DNA of 64,000 bases from Marinobacter sp. S6332. GTDB lineage: Bacteria > Pseudomonadota > Gammaproteobacteria > Pseudomonadales > Oleiphilaceae. The position numbers and the translations under genes were made by a program. This document shows positions 29,314-36,704 of the stretch, one piece after another (the first letter of the stretch is position 1; each line of letters opens with the position of its first letter). The stretch is from positions 248,001 through 312,000 of the forward strand of contig NZ_JALKAP010000005.1 in assembly GCF_023016045.1 (NCBI RefSeq), given 5' to 3'. Under the pieces are notes generated by a model. The model was not told the origin of the DNA. It did not search any database and saw only the letters and a list, made by a program, of their open reading frames with translations.

Positions 29314-29362
29314 GAATGGGTGTTTAAATGACTCCATCAACAAACCAACCAGTAGGTGAATT

Positions 29363-29689
29363 ATGAAAAAGCAAATTATATTCTTAGCTGCAATTACTTT
29401 ATCTTCCGGTATTTTCGCGGGCAACATACATGAAAGCAATGGTGGCGTAACAATGAAAGGAGATATGAATTCAATGCATAGTAAGATGAAATCAATGCAT
29501 AACAGTATGGAAAAAGAAGTGACGCAATCAGGAGTCCTTAAAAATGAGGACATGCAACGACTTCACAAAAGAATGACACTTGATGGAATGTCCGAAGGCG
29601 GTATGGAGGCTCGGCTTGATATGATGGGAGAAAAAGGTAGAGCCTACCATCGAGCGTTGGAACAACAGCAAAAAAATACCGCAAGGTAA
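29363..29689 (+). CDS. Small secreted Met-rich protein, predicted copper-related
   Basis: The 108-residue protein has a clear signal peptide (basic start, hydrophobic 5-16, cleavage near FAG at 18-20). The mature 88 residues hold 12 methionines and several His but no cysteine: clusters such as MKGDMNSMHSKMKSMHNSM (31-49). Met/His-rich unstructured exported proteins bind Cu(I)/Ag(I) in known cases such as CusF-, CopC- or CopM-like proteins; this one lacks their domain motifs. Copper binding is inference from composition, its copper-box promoter, and location beside cus genes. I do not recognise a named family. A neighbouring paralogue-like gene lies at 29845. Confidence 0.72.
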   Translation: MKKQIIFLAAITLSSGIFAGNIHESNGGVTMKGDMNSMHSKMKSMHNSMEKEVTQSGVLKNEDMQRLHKRMTLDGMSEGGMEARLDMMGEKGRAYHRALEQQQKNTAR

Positions 29690-29698
29690 CCCTTGCGG
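29679..29698 (-). terminator. Hairpin with T-run on the minus strand
   Basis: CCGCAAGG and CCTTGCGG form a perfect 8-bp stem with a TAAC loop that includes the TAA stop of the Met-rich gene. The only U-rich tail follows on the minus strand (six T's), so as an intrinsic terminator it faces leftward, against the gene that it overlaps. It may stop antisense or read-through transcription from the right. Confidence 0.5.
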
Positions 29699-29787
29699 CT
29701 AAATCAACTCGCAAAAGTTCAAGAGCCGTTGGCACTACTATCTCGCGCTAGCGGCACCTTGAATATCGAGAAGTACAACACACAAAC

Positions 29788-29803
29788 CTGAAACCAAGCT
29801 GAA
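29788..29803 (+). promoter_or_regulatory. CTGAA-N6-CTGAA box upstream of the second Met/His-rich gene
   Basis: CTGAA ACCAAG CTGAA lies 41 bases before the ATG at 29845. Its reading direction relative to the gene is opposite to the other boxes, and its right half-site is also the left arm of a 9-bp inverted repeat (CTGAATTAC 29799-29807 with GTAATTCAG 29821-29829). Confidence 0.6.
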
Positions 29804-29844
29804 TTACAGTGCAATTATCGGTAATTCAGAGCGAGGAGTCCAAC

Positions 29845-30090
29845 ATGAAAAATATCATTATCGCTGCTGCTATCACAGCTTTGTTCTCCACTATGGTGCA
29901 TGCAAACTCTGGTTTAGCAGATCGGATAAACGAGGCACGAAGCTTCCCGGACAAAAAAACTGAAAGCACTATGGATATTACGGAGATGAGTATTCATCAT
30001 GAAAAAATGCATATGAAAATGAGCGAAATGGAACTAAAACGCCATCATAAAAAGATGCATATTATGATGAGCAAGATGCACAAGAAATAA
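29845..30090 (+). CDS. Small secreted Met/His-rich protein
   Basis: The protein is 81 residues from the ATG at 29845, which has GAGGAG 6-9 bases upstream; an extended frame from 29809 is unlikely. The signal peptide spans about 1-20 (cleavage after VHA). The mature 61 residues contain 10 Met and 7 His, with the tail HHEKMHMKMSEMELKRHHKK (51-70), and no Cys. It shares its M-x-x-M-H pattern with the upstream Met-rich protein but little else. A periplasmic Cu(I)/Ag(I) binding or buffering role is inferred from composition and context. The DNA is visibly A+T-richer than the flanking operons. Confidence 0.7.
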   Translation: MKNIIIAAAITALFSTMVHANSGLADRINEARSFPDKKTESTMDITEMSIHHEKMHMKMSEMELKRHHKKMHIMMSKMHKK

Positions 30091-30141
30091 CCAAAACGTA
30101 AAAGTTGATTGGCATTAGAAGCTGTCTATAAAATCTATCGG

Positions 30142-30179
30142 TATAACGGCCCGTGCTCATAAAAGCTCGGGCCGTTATA
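30142..30179. terminator. Terminator hairpin between Met/His-rich gene and glutaredoxin-MauE gene
   Basis: TATAACGGCCCG (30142-30153) pairs with CGGGCCGTTATA (30168-30179), a 12-bp stem around a loop with further GCT/AGC pairing. It is followed by TTATAACAG on one side. Convergent genes on both sides suggest a bidirectional terminator ending the six-gene copper operon. Confidence 0.7.
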
Positions 30180-30244
30180 ACAGTCTTATAGTTTACAAGG
30201 AACTTTTCGTGTTTAACTCGAAACGCATATTTTACCTGGGTTCA

Positions 30245-30988
30245 TTATTTGACCCAAATCCACAAACCCATGGCAATCATCATCAAATTCTCGGTTAAGG
30301 ATACGAACCCCAAAGGCACGTTACTGTTTCCACCCACACAAGCACATTTCAGCTCGCGCTTGTCCACATACACCGCTTTAAATACCGAAAATGCGCCTAT
30401 GGAGCCAATGAACAGTGCGATAGGTGCAGAGAGCCAGGTGAGCGCGCCTGATATCATCAATACCCCCGCCAACGCTTCTCCAGACGGATACAGATAGCCG
30501 TATCGCACCCACCTTTGGGCCAGCAGGTCATAGTTGAGAAACATTGTTGAGAAGCTTTCAATGTCCTGCAGCTTTTGTACGGCGAGTAAACACATGGCAA
30601 CGGAGATAAACCACTCAATAGCGCGAACCGTCAGGATGCTACCGTAGGCATCCCAGCTCATGGCGAACGCCATAAGAAAGGACAGCCCGAATATTGCAAT
30701 GACCGGTGTGTAGCTGGTTTCGTCGCTTCCTTTTACCTCTTTTCCGAAATACTCCCGCAGTTCATCGTACCCACCAATCAGGTGGCCGTTAATCCAGGTT
30801 TGAGGTGTAGTATCAACATTGTGCTTCTTCTGAAATGCATCGGTTTGTTCACGGGTTTCCAGGTGATGATCCTCAACCTCAAAACCTTTACGCTCAAGCA
30901 GGTCTATCGATTTAAGGCCAAAAGGACATAAATGATTTTTCATCACCATGCGGTATATGGTCGCGTGGTTTTGGCTATTTGAGGACAT
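30245..30988 (-). CDS. Glutaredoxin-like domain fused to MauE/DoxX-type membrane protein
   Basis: The 247-residue protein starts at the ATG 30988 (7 bases after GGAG). Residues about 10-80 are a thioredoxin/glutaredoxin-like fold with HLCPFG in place of CPYC, so only one active-site cysteine (C21) remains, and the cis-proline segment TTPQTWINGHLIGG. Four to five membrane spans follow, ending with KCACVGGNSNVPLGFVSL, the conserved cysteine pair of MauE-like redox membrane proteins. It probably shuttles thiol redox or metal across the inner membrane. It is last in the P-type ATPase operon, 62 bases after the cytochrome gene. Confidence 0.78.
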   Translation of the reverse strand: MSSNSQNHATIYRMVMKNHLCPFGLKSIDLLERKGFEVEDHHLETREQTDAFQKKHNVDTTPQTWINGHLIGGYDELREYFGKEVKGSDETSYTPVIAIFGLSFLMAFAMSWDAYGSILTVRAIEWFISVAMCLLAVQKLQDIESFSTMFLNYDLLAQRWVRYGYLYPSGEALAGVLMISGALTWLSAPIALFIGSIGAFSVFKAVYVDKRELKCACVGGNSNVPLGFVSLTENLMMIAMGLWIWVK

Positions 30989-31050
30989 ACCCATTCTCCC
31001 CTATTCCAGCGGATGCATTTCAACCCTCTTTGTAGTAAAGCACATTATGA

Positions 31051-31473
31051 TCAGAGCCCACTCCGTTCAGCCCAGGCATCATAAATCCGTTTATCCCATT
31101 TGTTTTGGAAGAACGCGATAGCGGCTTTTTGATCGTCCTTGGAGAGTTCATCTCCGAACGCGGGCATTTGGCCACCCATGGGAGCGCCACCCTGATTGAT
31201 CGTACCCATCAGCATGTCGAATGGATGGTGCCAGGCGTGCCCCGTTCCGTTAAGTGGCGGCGGCGGATAGGAGCCATCCTCAAGTCGCTTTCTCCAATTA
31301 AAGGCCCCCTGTGCGTTTGAGCCGTGACAGCTTGCGCAGTTGCTGTCGAACACGGTTGCGCCACGCTCGACCTGGGTTTGGGTGTACCAGCGGCCATCTA
31401 CCGTCCCGTCACTGCAGCCGCTGATCACTCCGATCGTAAGAATGCCCAAGGTCAGTTTTAACCTACCGATCAT
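31051..31473 (-). CDS. Lipoprotein c-type cytochrome
   Basis: The 140-residue protein has a lipobox VISGC with lipid-bearing C20, then one CASCH haem-c site (about 46-50) and QMPAFG supplying the axial Met. The fold is a small class I monohaem domain; SYPPPPLNGTGHAWHHPFDML is a loop common in cytochromes with nearby copper or oxidase partners. It should sit on the periplasmic face of a membrane. The ribosome site is AGAGGT, 9 bases upstream. In this operon it may connect copper oxidation or thiol reduction to respiration, but its partners are unknown. Confidence 0.85.
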   Translation of the reverse strand: MIGRLKLTLGILTIGVISGCSDGTVDGRWYTQTQVERGATVFDSNCASCHGSNAQGAFNWRKRLEDGSYPPPPLNGTGHAWHHPFDMLMGTINQGGAPMGGQMPAFGDELSKDDQKAAIAFFQNKWDKRIYDAWAERSGL

Positions 31474-31511
31474 ATCTTTGTACCTCTGTTCAAGAACTCC
31501 TCAAACCTTGT

Positions 31512-33824
31512 TTATTTCAACTTAACCACCCGCAATCGCAGCGCATTGGCAATGACGCTCACCGAAGACAGTGACATCGCTGCAGCTGCAAAAATTGGTG
31601 ATAAGAGAATCCCTGCGAGCGGGTAAAGCACACCGGCCGCAATCGGTATACCCGCCGCGTTATAGATAAAGGCAAAAAACAGGTTTTGCCGTATGTTGCG
31701 CATGGTCGCGATTGATAAGTGGCGCGCTTCCACAATACCCATCAGATCCCCACGCAAAAGGGTTACGCCCGCGCTTTCAATCGCCACATCTGTGCCGGTA
31801 CCCATGGCAATGCCCACATCGGCCGTTGCCAGCGCCGGTGCGTCGTTCACGCCATCTCCGGCCATGACCACGATACGGCCCTGATCCTTGAACCGCTGAA
31901 CGATCTTCGCTTTGTCCTCTGGCAGCACTTCTGCTTTGACTTCATCGATATGGAGCTTGCGGGCAACGGCTTCGGCAGAGGTCTGGTTATCCCCTGTCAG
32001 CATAACCACGCGGATGCCGTCCTTCTGCAACGAGGTTATAGCTGCTTCGGTGGTTGGTTTTATGGGATCTGCAATGGCAATCAACCCACAAACCTGACCA
32101 TCCACTGCGGTGAATATCACCGTCGCTCCATCCACACGAAGCTGATCCGCCTTTTCTTCAAAGGCAGAGGTGTCGACACCTTGTGACTCCATCAACAACC
32201 GGTTACCAATCAGAACGCTTTTCCCATCAATCTTGCCGGTTACACCTTTACCATTGGGCGAGTCGAACTCCTCTGCATCCGGCAAGGCAAGTTCCATGGC
32301 TTTGGCTTTATCAAGAATCGCATGCGCAAGCGGGTGCTCACTGCCCTTCTCCAGTCCACCGGCATATCGCATCAGATCTTCTTCACTGAAGTCGTTAGCC
32401 GGAACCAGTTTCGTCACCTTGGGCTTACCTTCGGTCAGTGTGCCGGTTTTATCGACCACCACCGTATCGACCTTCTCCATACGCTCAAGCGCTTCGGCAT
32501 CACGGATCAACACACCATTTTGTGCGCCCCGCCCTACGCCAACCATGATTGACATAGGCGTCGCCAGACCAAGAGCGCATGGGCACGCAATAATCAGCAC
32601 GCTCACCGCTGCAATAAGGCCATAGGCCATTGGAGGCGTTGGCCCGACGACGGACCAGACAATAAAGGCAATAACGGCGATCACGATGACCACTGGAACA
32701 AACCAGCCGGACACTTTGTCTACCAATGCCTGAATCGGTGCACGGCTGCGTTGCGCATTGGCTACCATCTGCACAATCTGCGACAGCATGGTGTCGCGCC
32801 CGACTTTGTCAGCTCGCATGATGAAGCCGCCTTGCTGGTTCATGCTGCCACCAATCACCTGATCACCCGTCTGCTTGCTCACAGCCAGGGGTTCACCCGT
32901 CACCAGGGATTCGTCGACATTGGAGCGCCCCTCAAGAATCTCTCCATCCAAGGGCACTTTGTCGCCCGGGCGTACTCGCAAACGATCACCGACCTTCACC
33001 TGATCAAGAGAAACGTCGGACTCACCCCCGTCATCGTCCAGCTTTCTTGCCGTGGCCGGGGCCAGATCCAGCAGGGCTTTTATCGCACCCGAGGTTTTCT
33101 CTCGAGCACGGAGTTCCAGCACTTGCCCAAGCAACACAAGCACCACAATAACGGCAGCTGCTTCGAAATAAACGGCGACCGAGCCATCCACCTGGCGGAA
33201 AGCATCGGGGAAAATCTGTGGAACCAAAGTCGCGACAAGGCTATAGATCAGCGCAACGCCAGTACCCATTGCGATCAACGTGAACATGTTCAGGTTGCGG
33301 CTGAGAACTGATTTCCAGCCTCGCACAAAGAACGGCCAACCACTCCAGACAACAACAGGCGTTGCCAGCACCAACTGAATCCAGTTAGAAGTTTGCGGCG
33401 AGATGATGTGATCGAGGCCTGTGAGGTGGCCGCCCATTTCAAGCAAAAACACCGGAAATGCGAGAAGCAGTCCAATCCAGAATCGACGAGTCATATCCGT
33501 AAGCTCTGCCGAAGGCCCGTCGTCGAGGCTCACTTGTTCCGGCTCCAGACCCATGCCGCAAATCGGGCAATCTCCAGGCCCTTGCTGACGAATCTCCGGG
33601 TGCATCGGGCAGGTAAACATGGTTCCGGGGGCTGCCGGCTCCGCAGGCTCCTGTTTCTCCCCGAGGTATTTATCCGGGCTTTCATCAAACTTCGTCTGAC
33701 ATCGGGAAGAACAGAAATACCAGTTTTTGCCAGCATGCCGGCTGCGATGCTCCGCGGCATGGGGGTCTACAGACATTCCGCAAACCGGGTCTTTAACAGC
33801 GTGTTCATCGTGATGCTCACTCAT
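31512..33824 (-). CDS. Cu(I)-exporting P-type ATPase (P1B-1) with YHS and metal-binding N-domain
   Basis: The 770-residue ATPase starts at the ATG 33824 (AGGAG upstream). The N-terminus replaces the usual CxxC HMA repeats with a YHS-type module ([11 protein letters not shown] ... [11 protein letters not shown]) and a [22 protein letters not shown] block. Catalytic elements: [20 protein letters not shown] (Cu ligands CPC in TM6), [12 protein letters not shown] (phosphorylated Asp), [10 protein letters not shown], and GDGVNDAP. It moves Cu(I) out of the cytoplasm. It overlaps the small membrane protein gene by 8 bases. In many reports this type is called CopA or CopB; I leave the symbol blank to avoid confusion with the oxidase. 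Confidence 0.95.
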   Translation of the reverse strand: MSEHHDEHAVKDPVCGMSVDPHAAEHRSRHAGKNWYFCSSRCQTKFDESPDKYLGEKQEPAEPAAPGTMFTCPMHPEIRQQGPGDCPICGMGLEPEQVSLDDGPSAELTDMTRRFWIGLLLAFPVFLLEMGGHLTGLDHIISPQTSNWIQLVLATPVVVWSGWPFFVRGWKSVLSRNLNMFTLIAMGTGVALIYSLVATLVPQIFPDAFRQVDGSVAVYFEAAAVIVVLVLLGQVLELRAREKTSGAIKALLDLAPATARKLDDDGGESDVSLDQVKVGDRLRVRPGDKVPLDGEILEGRSNVDESLVTGEPLAVSKQTGDQVIGGSMNQQGGFIMRADKVGRDTMLSQIVQMVANAQRSRAPIQALVDKVSGWFVPVVIVIAVIAFIVWSVVGPTPPMAYGLIAAVSVLIIACPCALGLATPMSIMVGVGRGAQNGVLIRDAEALERMEKVDTVVVDKTGTLTEGKPKVTKLVPANDFSEEDLMRYAGGLEKGSEHPLAHAILDKAKAMELALPDAEEFDSPNGKGVTGKIDGKSVLIGNRLLMESQGVDTSAFEEKADQLRVDGATVIFTAVDGQVCGLIAIADPIKPTTEAAITSLQKDGIRVVMLTGDNQTSAEAVARKLHIDEVKAEVLPEDKAKIVQRFKDQGRIVVMAGDGVNDAPALATADVGIAMGTGTDVAIESAGVTLLRGDLMGIVEARHLSIATMRNIRQNLFFAFIYNAAGIPIAAGVLYPLAGILLSPIFAAAAMSLSSVSVIANALRLRVVKLK

Positions 33825-34044
33825 TACGCGCTCCTGCTTTATCTGCCGGCCAATCCGCAAACGCAACGAAATATAGAAGAACCAGGTTTACCATCGGTAT
33901 AAGGATCAATATTCCCATCCAACCGGGGTAACCGGTACGCTGACAGATCCGCCACGCGGGTATGACCACAACAATGGCGATGACCAGCATCCATAGCCAA
34001 TGCCCTGCCCACATTGTATTCCCAAACATATCCCCTTCCATCAT
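33817..34044 (-). CDS. Small membrane protein of unknown function
   Basis: The protein is 75 residues with two hydrophobic segments (about 16-29 and 43-62) joined by a RTGYPGW loop. The GGAGGG ribosome site is 7 bases before the ATG. It overlaps the P-type ATPase start by 8 bases, so it may be a small accessory subunit. No family recognised; similar short proteins often follow permeases in metal operons. Confidence 0.7.
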   Translation of the reverse strand: MMEGDMFGNTMWAGHWLWMLVIAIVVVIPAWRICQRTGYPGWMGILILIPMVNLVLLYFVAFADWPADKAGARNE

Positions 34045-34074
34045 GGGGTTACCCTCCGATTTGCGTGTTGAATG

Positions 34075-35427
34075 TCAGTGATGGTGTTCATGAGATTCAT
34101 CACTGTTTAGCGACTTTCTTCTAGCGGACGACTTCAGGAATATCTGCTCGGCAACCGCTATTACAACCATTGTGGCCACCGCCACGCCTATTACAAAGGG
34201 GTCGGTGTTCAGCTTGACCCACACAAAGCCGCCCAGAATCATTAAATCCAGGATGATCGCCACCGCTGGTACCCATCTCGCAGCCTTCACATCCTGATGC
34301 AGGTAGCGCAGCACGCCCCAATGAATGGATATATCCATGATCAGATAAAACACAATGCCCAGTGCTGCAATTCTTGATAGATCGAAGAAAGCGGTCAGAA
34401 CCAGGCCGAGCACCACGGTGTATACAAGAGTGTGTTTCTGGATGCTGCCAGGCATTCCAAAGTGGCTATGGGGCACCAGCTTCATCTCGGTCAGCATGGC
34501 CAGCATGCGAGAGACTGCAAAAATACTTGCGAGAATGCCTCCGGCCGTTGCCATCATGGCGAGCACCACGGTGAACCACAGGCCGTAGTCACCCAGTGCC
34601 GGGCGCGCTGCCGCTGCAAGAGAGTAATCCTGGGTTTCAATGATTTCAGAGAGGGAGAGGTTGCTCGAAACAGCGAATCCCACCAGTGTGTAGAGCACAA
34701 CGCAGACGGCAATGGAGATGACAATCGCGCGACCGACATTGCGATGCGGGTTTTTCACCTCGGAGCCGCTGTTGGTAATGGTGGTGAACCCCTTGAAGGC
34801 CAAGATGCCCAGTGCCGTTGCACCCAGAAAGTTGCCGGCAGTGCCAGCCTCACCACTTCTGGAAAAATCGACCGCAAGGCTGTCCGCCAGCCAGACACCC
34901 ACCAAACCAAACACCAGAATACCGCCAATCTTGAGGATCCCGATCAACGACGCTGTGCCCTGAATCCAGCGGTTACCAAGCAAGTTGATCAGGAATGCCG
35001 CAACAATCAGCGACACACCCAGGATGGAAACCATGCGCCCGCTTTCATCGCCGCCGAACAATTGCATGGTGTATGACCCGAATGTTCGAGCCAGGAAGCT
35101 CTGGGCAATCACCATGGAGAAATACATCAATAGCGCGTTAAATGCCGTTGCCAGCTTGTCCCCATAAGCCTTATGAAGATACATGCCAATACCACCCGCC
35201 GATGGGTAGGCATTGGAAATCTTGATATAGGAGTAGGCGCTGAACGACACAACGATTGCTGCCGCGAGAAAGGCCAGTGGAAAAAGAGCCCCGGCCATCT
35301 GGGCCATTTGTCCGGTCAGCGCAAAGATACCGGCGCCAATCATGACGCCGGTGCCCAGCATGACGGTCCCTGATAGGCTCAGGCTACCTTCCTTGTAGCG
35401 AGTGGTTCTGTCTTGCTCCCTGCTCAT
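34075..35427 (-). CDS. APC-family amino-acid/polyamine permease
   Basis: The 450-residue transporter has about twelve membrane segments. The N-terminal TM1 loop GTGVMIGAGIFALTG is the APC signature and SFSAYSYIKISNAYPSAGG is the second unwound segment region. The start is the ATG 35427, with AGGAG 7 bases before; the longer ORF runs into the upstream gene. A histidine-rich tail (DESHEHHH) at the C-terminus is unusual. It sits in a copper operon, so the substrate may be a copper-binding amino acid, but this is not testable from sequence. Confidence 0.85.
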   Translation of the reverse strand: MSREQDRTTRYKEGSLSLSGTVMLGTGVMIGAGIFALTGQMAQMAGALFPLAFLAAAIVVSFSAYSYIKISNAYPSAGGIGMYLHKAYGDKLATAFNALLMYFSMVIAQSFLARTFGSYTMQLFGGDESGRMVSILGVSLIVAAFLINLLGNRWIQGTASLIGILKIGGILVFGLVGVWLADSLAVDFSRSGEAGTAGNFLGATALGILAFKGFTTITNSGSEVKNPHRNVGRAIVISIAVCVVLYTLVGFAVSSNLSLSEIIETQDYSLAAAARPALGDYGLWFTVVLAMMATAGGILASIFAVSRMLAMLTEMKLVPHSHFGMPGSIQKHTLVYTVVLGLVLTAFFDLSRIAALGIVFYLIMDISIHWGVLRYLHQDVKAARWVPAVAIILDLMILGGFVWVKLNTDPFVIGVAVATMVVIAVAEQIFLKSSARRKSLNSDESHEHHH

Positions 35428-35438
35428 TGAAACTCCTG

Positions 35439-35792
35439 TTATTTTTTCATGGGTGGGATTTTCGAACAGCAAAACGGCTCATGCTTTGCGTTTGCACGGA
35501 CGTTGTCATCGGTGAACCGATACCACGCGAGCTTTTGTCGGTGCCACCAACCGCTTTTTAAACGCCCCCCGTTAGCTTCAACAAGAGCAACCAACTCGTC
35601 AGTGGACCAATGTGTTCCATCAAACACAGCAATCAGCTTTCCTTCCGGTTTAGCCTCCGCAAAATCCACACATGGATGATGGTTCAGCTCCTGGATCAAG
35701 TCGCTCCATTGAACCTCAGAAAGGCCTTCAACCGTCAGCTTGCGCCGAAGCAGAAACTGCTCCTGATTTGTTGCTTTGTGGACTTTAGTCAT
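35439..35792 (-). CDS. HMA-like ferredoxin-fold protein with terminal CC motif
   Basis: The 117-residue protein uses the ATG at 35792, with GAGAGGT 8 bases before; the extended start adds 12 residues. It has a beta-alpha-beta-beta-alpha-beta pattern like an HMA domain but without the usual CxxC, and ends HEPFCCSKIPP with adjacent cysteines C108-C109. It is first in the P-type ATPase operon, directly behind a copper box. It may be a modified copper chaperone that uses its CC end; alternative: a regulator of the ATPase. No named family recognised. Confidence 0.7.
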   Translation of the reverse strand: MTKVHKATNQEQFLLRRKLTVEGLSEVQWSDLIQELNHHPCVDFAEAKPEGKLIAVFDGTHWSTDELVALVEANGGRLKSGWWHRQKLAWYRFTDDNVRANAKHEPFCCSKIPPMKK

Positions 35793-35842
35793 GATGTTGC
35801 ACCTCTCAACCCGTGTCCCAGTCTCCATCAGAACATGTCCAA

Positions 35843-35858
35843 CTGAATTACAACTGAA
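35843..35858 (-). promoter_or_regulatory. CTGAA-N6-CTGAA box upstream of the P-type ATPase operon
   Basis: CTGAA TTACAA CTGAA lies 50 bases before the HMA-like gene start; read towards the gene it is TTCAG-N6-TTCAG. It has the same spacing and half-sites as the cus and cop boxes. The whole six-gene unit downstream lacks another such site. Confidence 0.75.
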
Positions 35859-35915
35859 AATCGGAGCGCAAAAGACCCACGCATACCGTAATTTGCGTTA
35901 CATCAATGTATGAAG

Positions 35916-35948
35916 AAACAGGCCAGGGGCTGCTGCCCTGGCCTGTTT
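35916..35948 (-). terminator. Terminator after copB
   Basis: CCCTGGCCTGTTT (35936-35948) pairs with AAACAGGCCAGGG (35916-35928), a 13-bp stem with a 7-base loop, just past the copB stop. On the minus strand TTTCTTC follows. It separates the copA-copB operon from the next copper box. Confidence 0.8.
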
Positions 35949-35954
35949 GTCACC

Positions 35955-36704
35955 TCAGAAGGAGAGCCGAGCCCCAATAACCGCAAACCAATCCTCTGTG
36001 CTTCCGACACCGGCTCTGGCGTAATCCGCCGTGTCACCGTATTTACGTTCGTGAACAACACCCACGTAAGGCGAGAAGGCGCGGTCAATCAGGTCGTAGC
36101 TCAACCGTAATCCGCTTTCTGTGGATACCAGGCCCTTGCCGACTCCAATTTCTCGATCCTCGCTGAATGCCACCGTTGCATCGAAGGTCGCTGTGAGTAT
36201 CCAGTAATTGGTGAGCAGCAACTCATATTCCGCATCGAGATCAGCGAAGGTGTCGCCGTCCTTGCTCACGTATAGGTTCGCATCAATTTCAATCCACTGC
36301 GGCGCCAGGCCTGCCACACCGAGAACTGCATAGGTTCGATCCGGGCCTTCCGGAGTGTCGAATCGTACCCCGGCTTTTGCGTCGAAAAACTTGGATATGG
36401 GAATTTGCCCGACCAACTGATTTTCGAGTTTTTCGTAGGCTCGCTCTTCGAAGGAATACTCGCCACTAGTAAGCCAGCGAGCTTTGAAATTGTCAGTGCC
36501 GTAGAAGAAATCCGCGTCCCAGACGCCTGCTTCCTCATCGTCGTCACTGTAACGGTATTCAAGCTCTTCGAACTGCGCACCCCACACCTTCAGCGGTTGC
36601 TTGCGCTGGGTGGTGTCCGGCATCCGTTCTTGAGCGGATGCCAACACCGGTATGACACTCAGGCTCACAACCGCGCTTGCAATCACCGGTATCCAAAGCT
36701 TCAT
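35955..36704 (-). CDS. copB: Copper resistance outer-membrane protein CopB
   Basis: This is a 249-residue outer-membrane beta-barrel with signal peptide (about 1-24, ending ASA-QE). CopB/PcoB signatures: LEYRYSDDDEEAGVW, ERAYEKLENQLVGQIPISKFFDAKAGVRFDTPEGPDRTY and the terminal IGARLSF with a C-terminal Phe for BAM insertion. The N-terminal His/Met-rich region of some CopB is absent. It pairs with CopA; its start overlaps the copA stop by ATGA. It probably gives copper transit or binding at the outer membrane. Confidence 0.92.
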   Translation of the reverse strand: MKLWIPVIASAVVSLSVIPVLASAQERMPDTTQRKQPLKVWGAQFEELEYRYSDDDEEAGVWDADFFYGTDNFKARWLTSGEYSFEERAYEKLENQLVGQIPISKFFDAKAGVRFDTPEGPDRTYAVLGVAGLAPQWIEIDANLYVSKDGDTFADLDAEYELLLTNYWILTATFDATVAFSEDREIGVGKGLVSTESGLRLSYDLIDRAFSPYVGVVHERKYGDTADYARAGVGSTEDWFAVIGARLSF

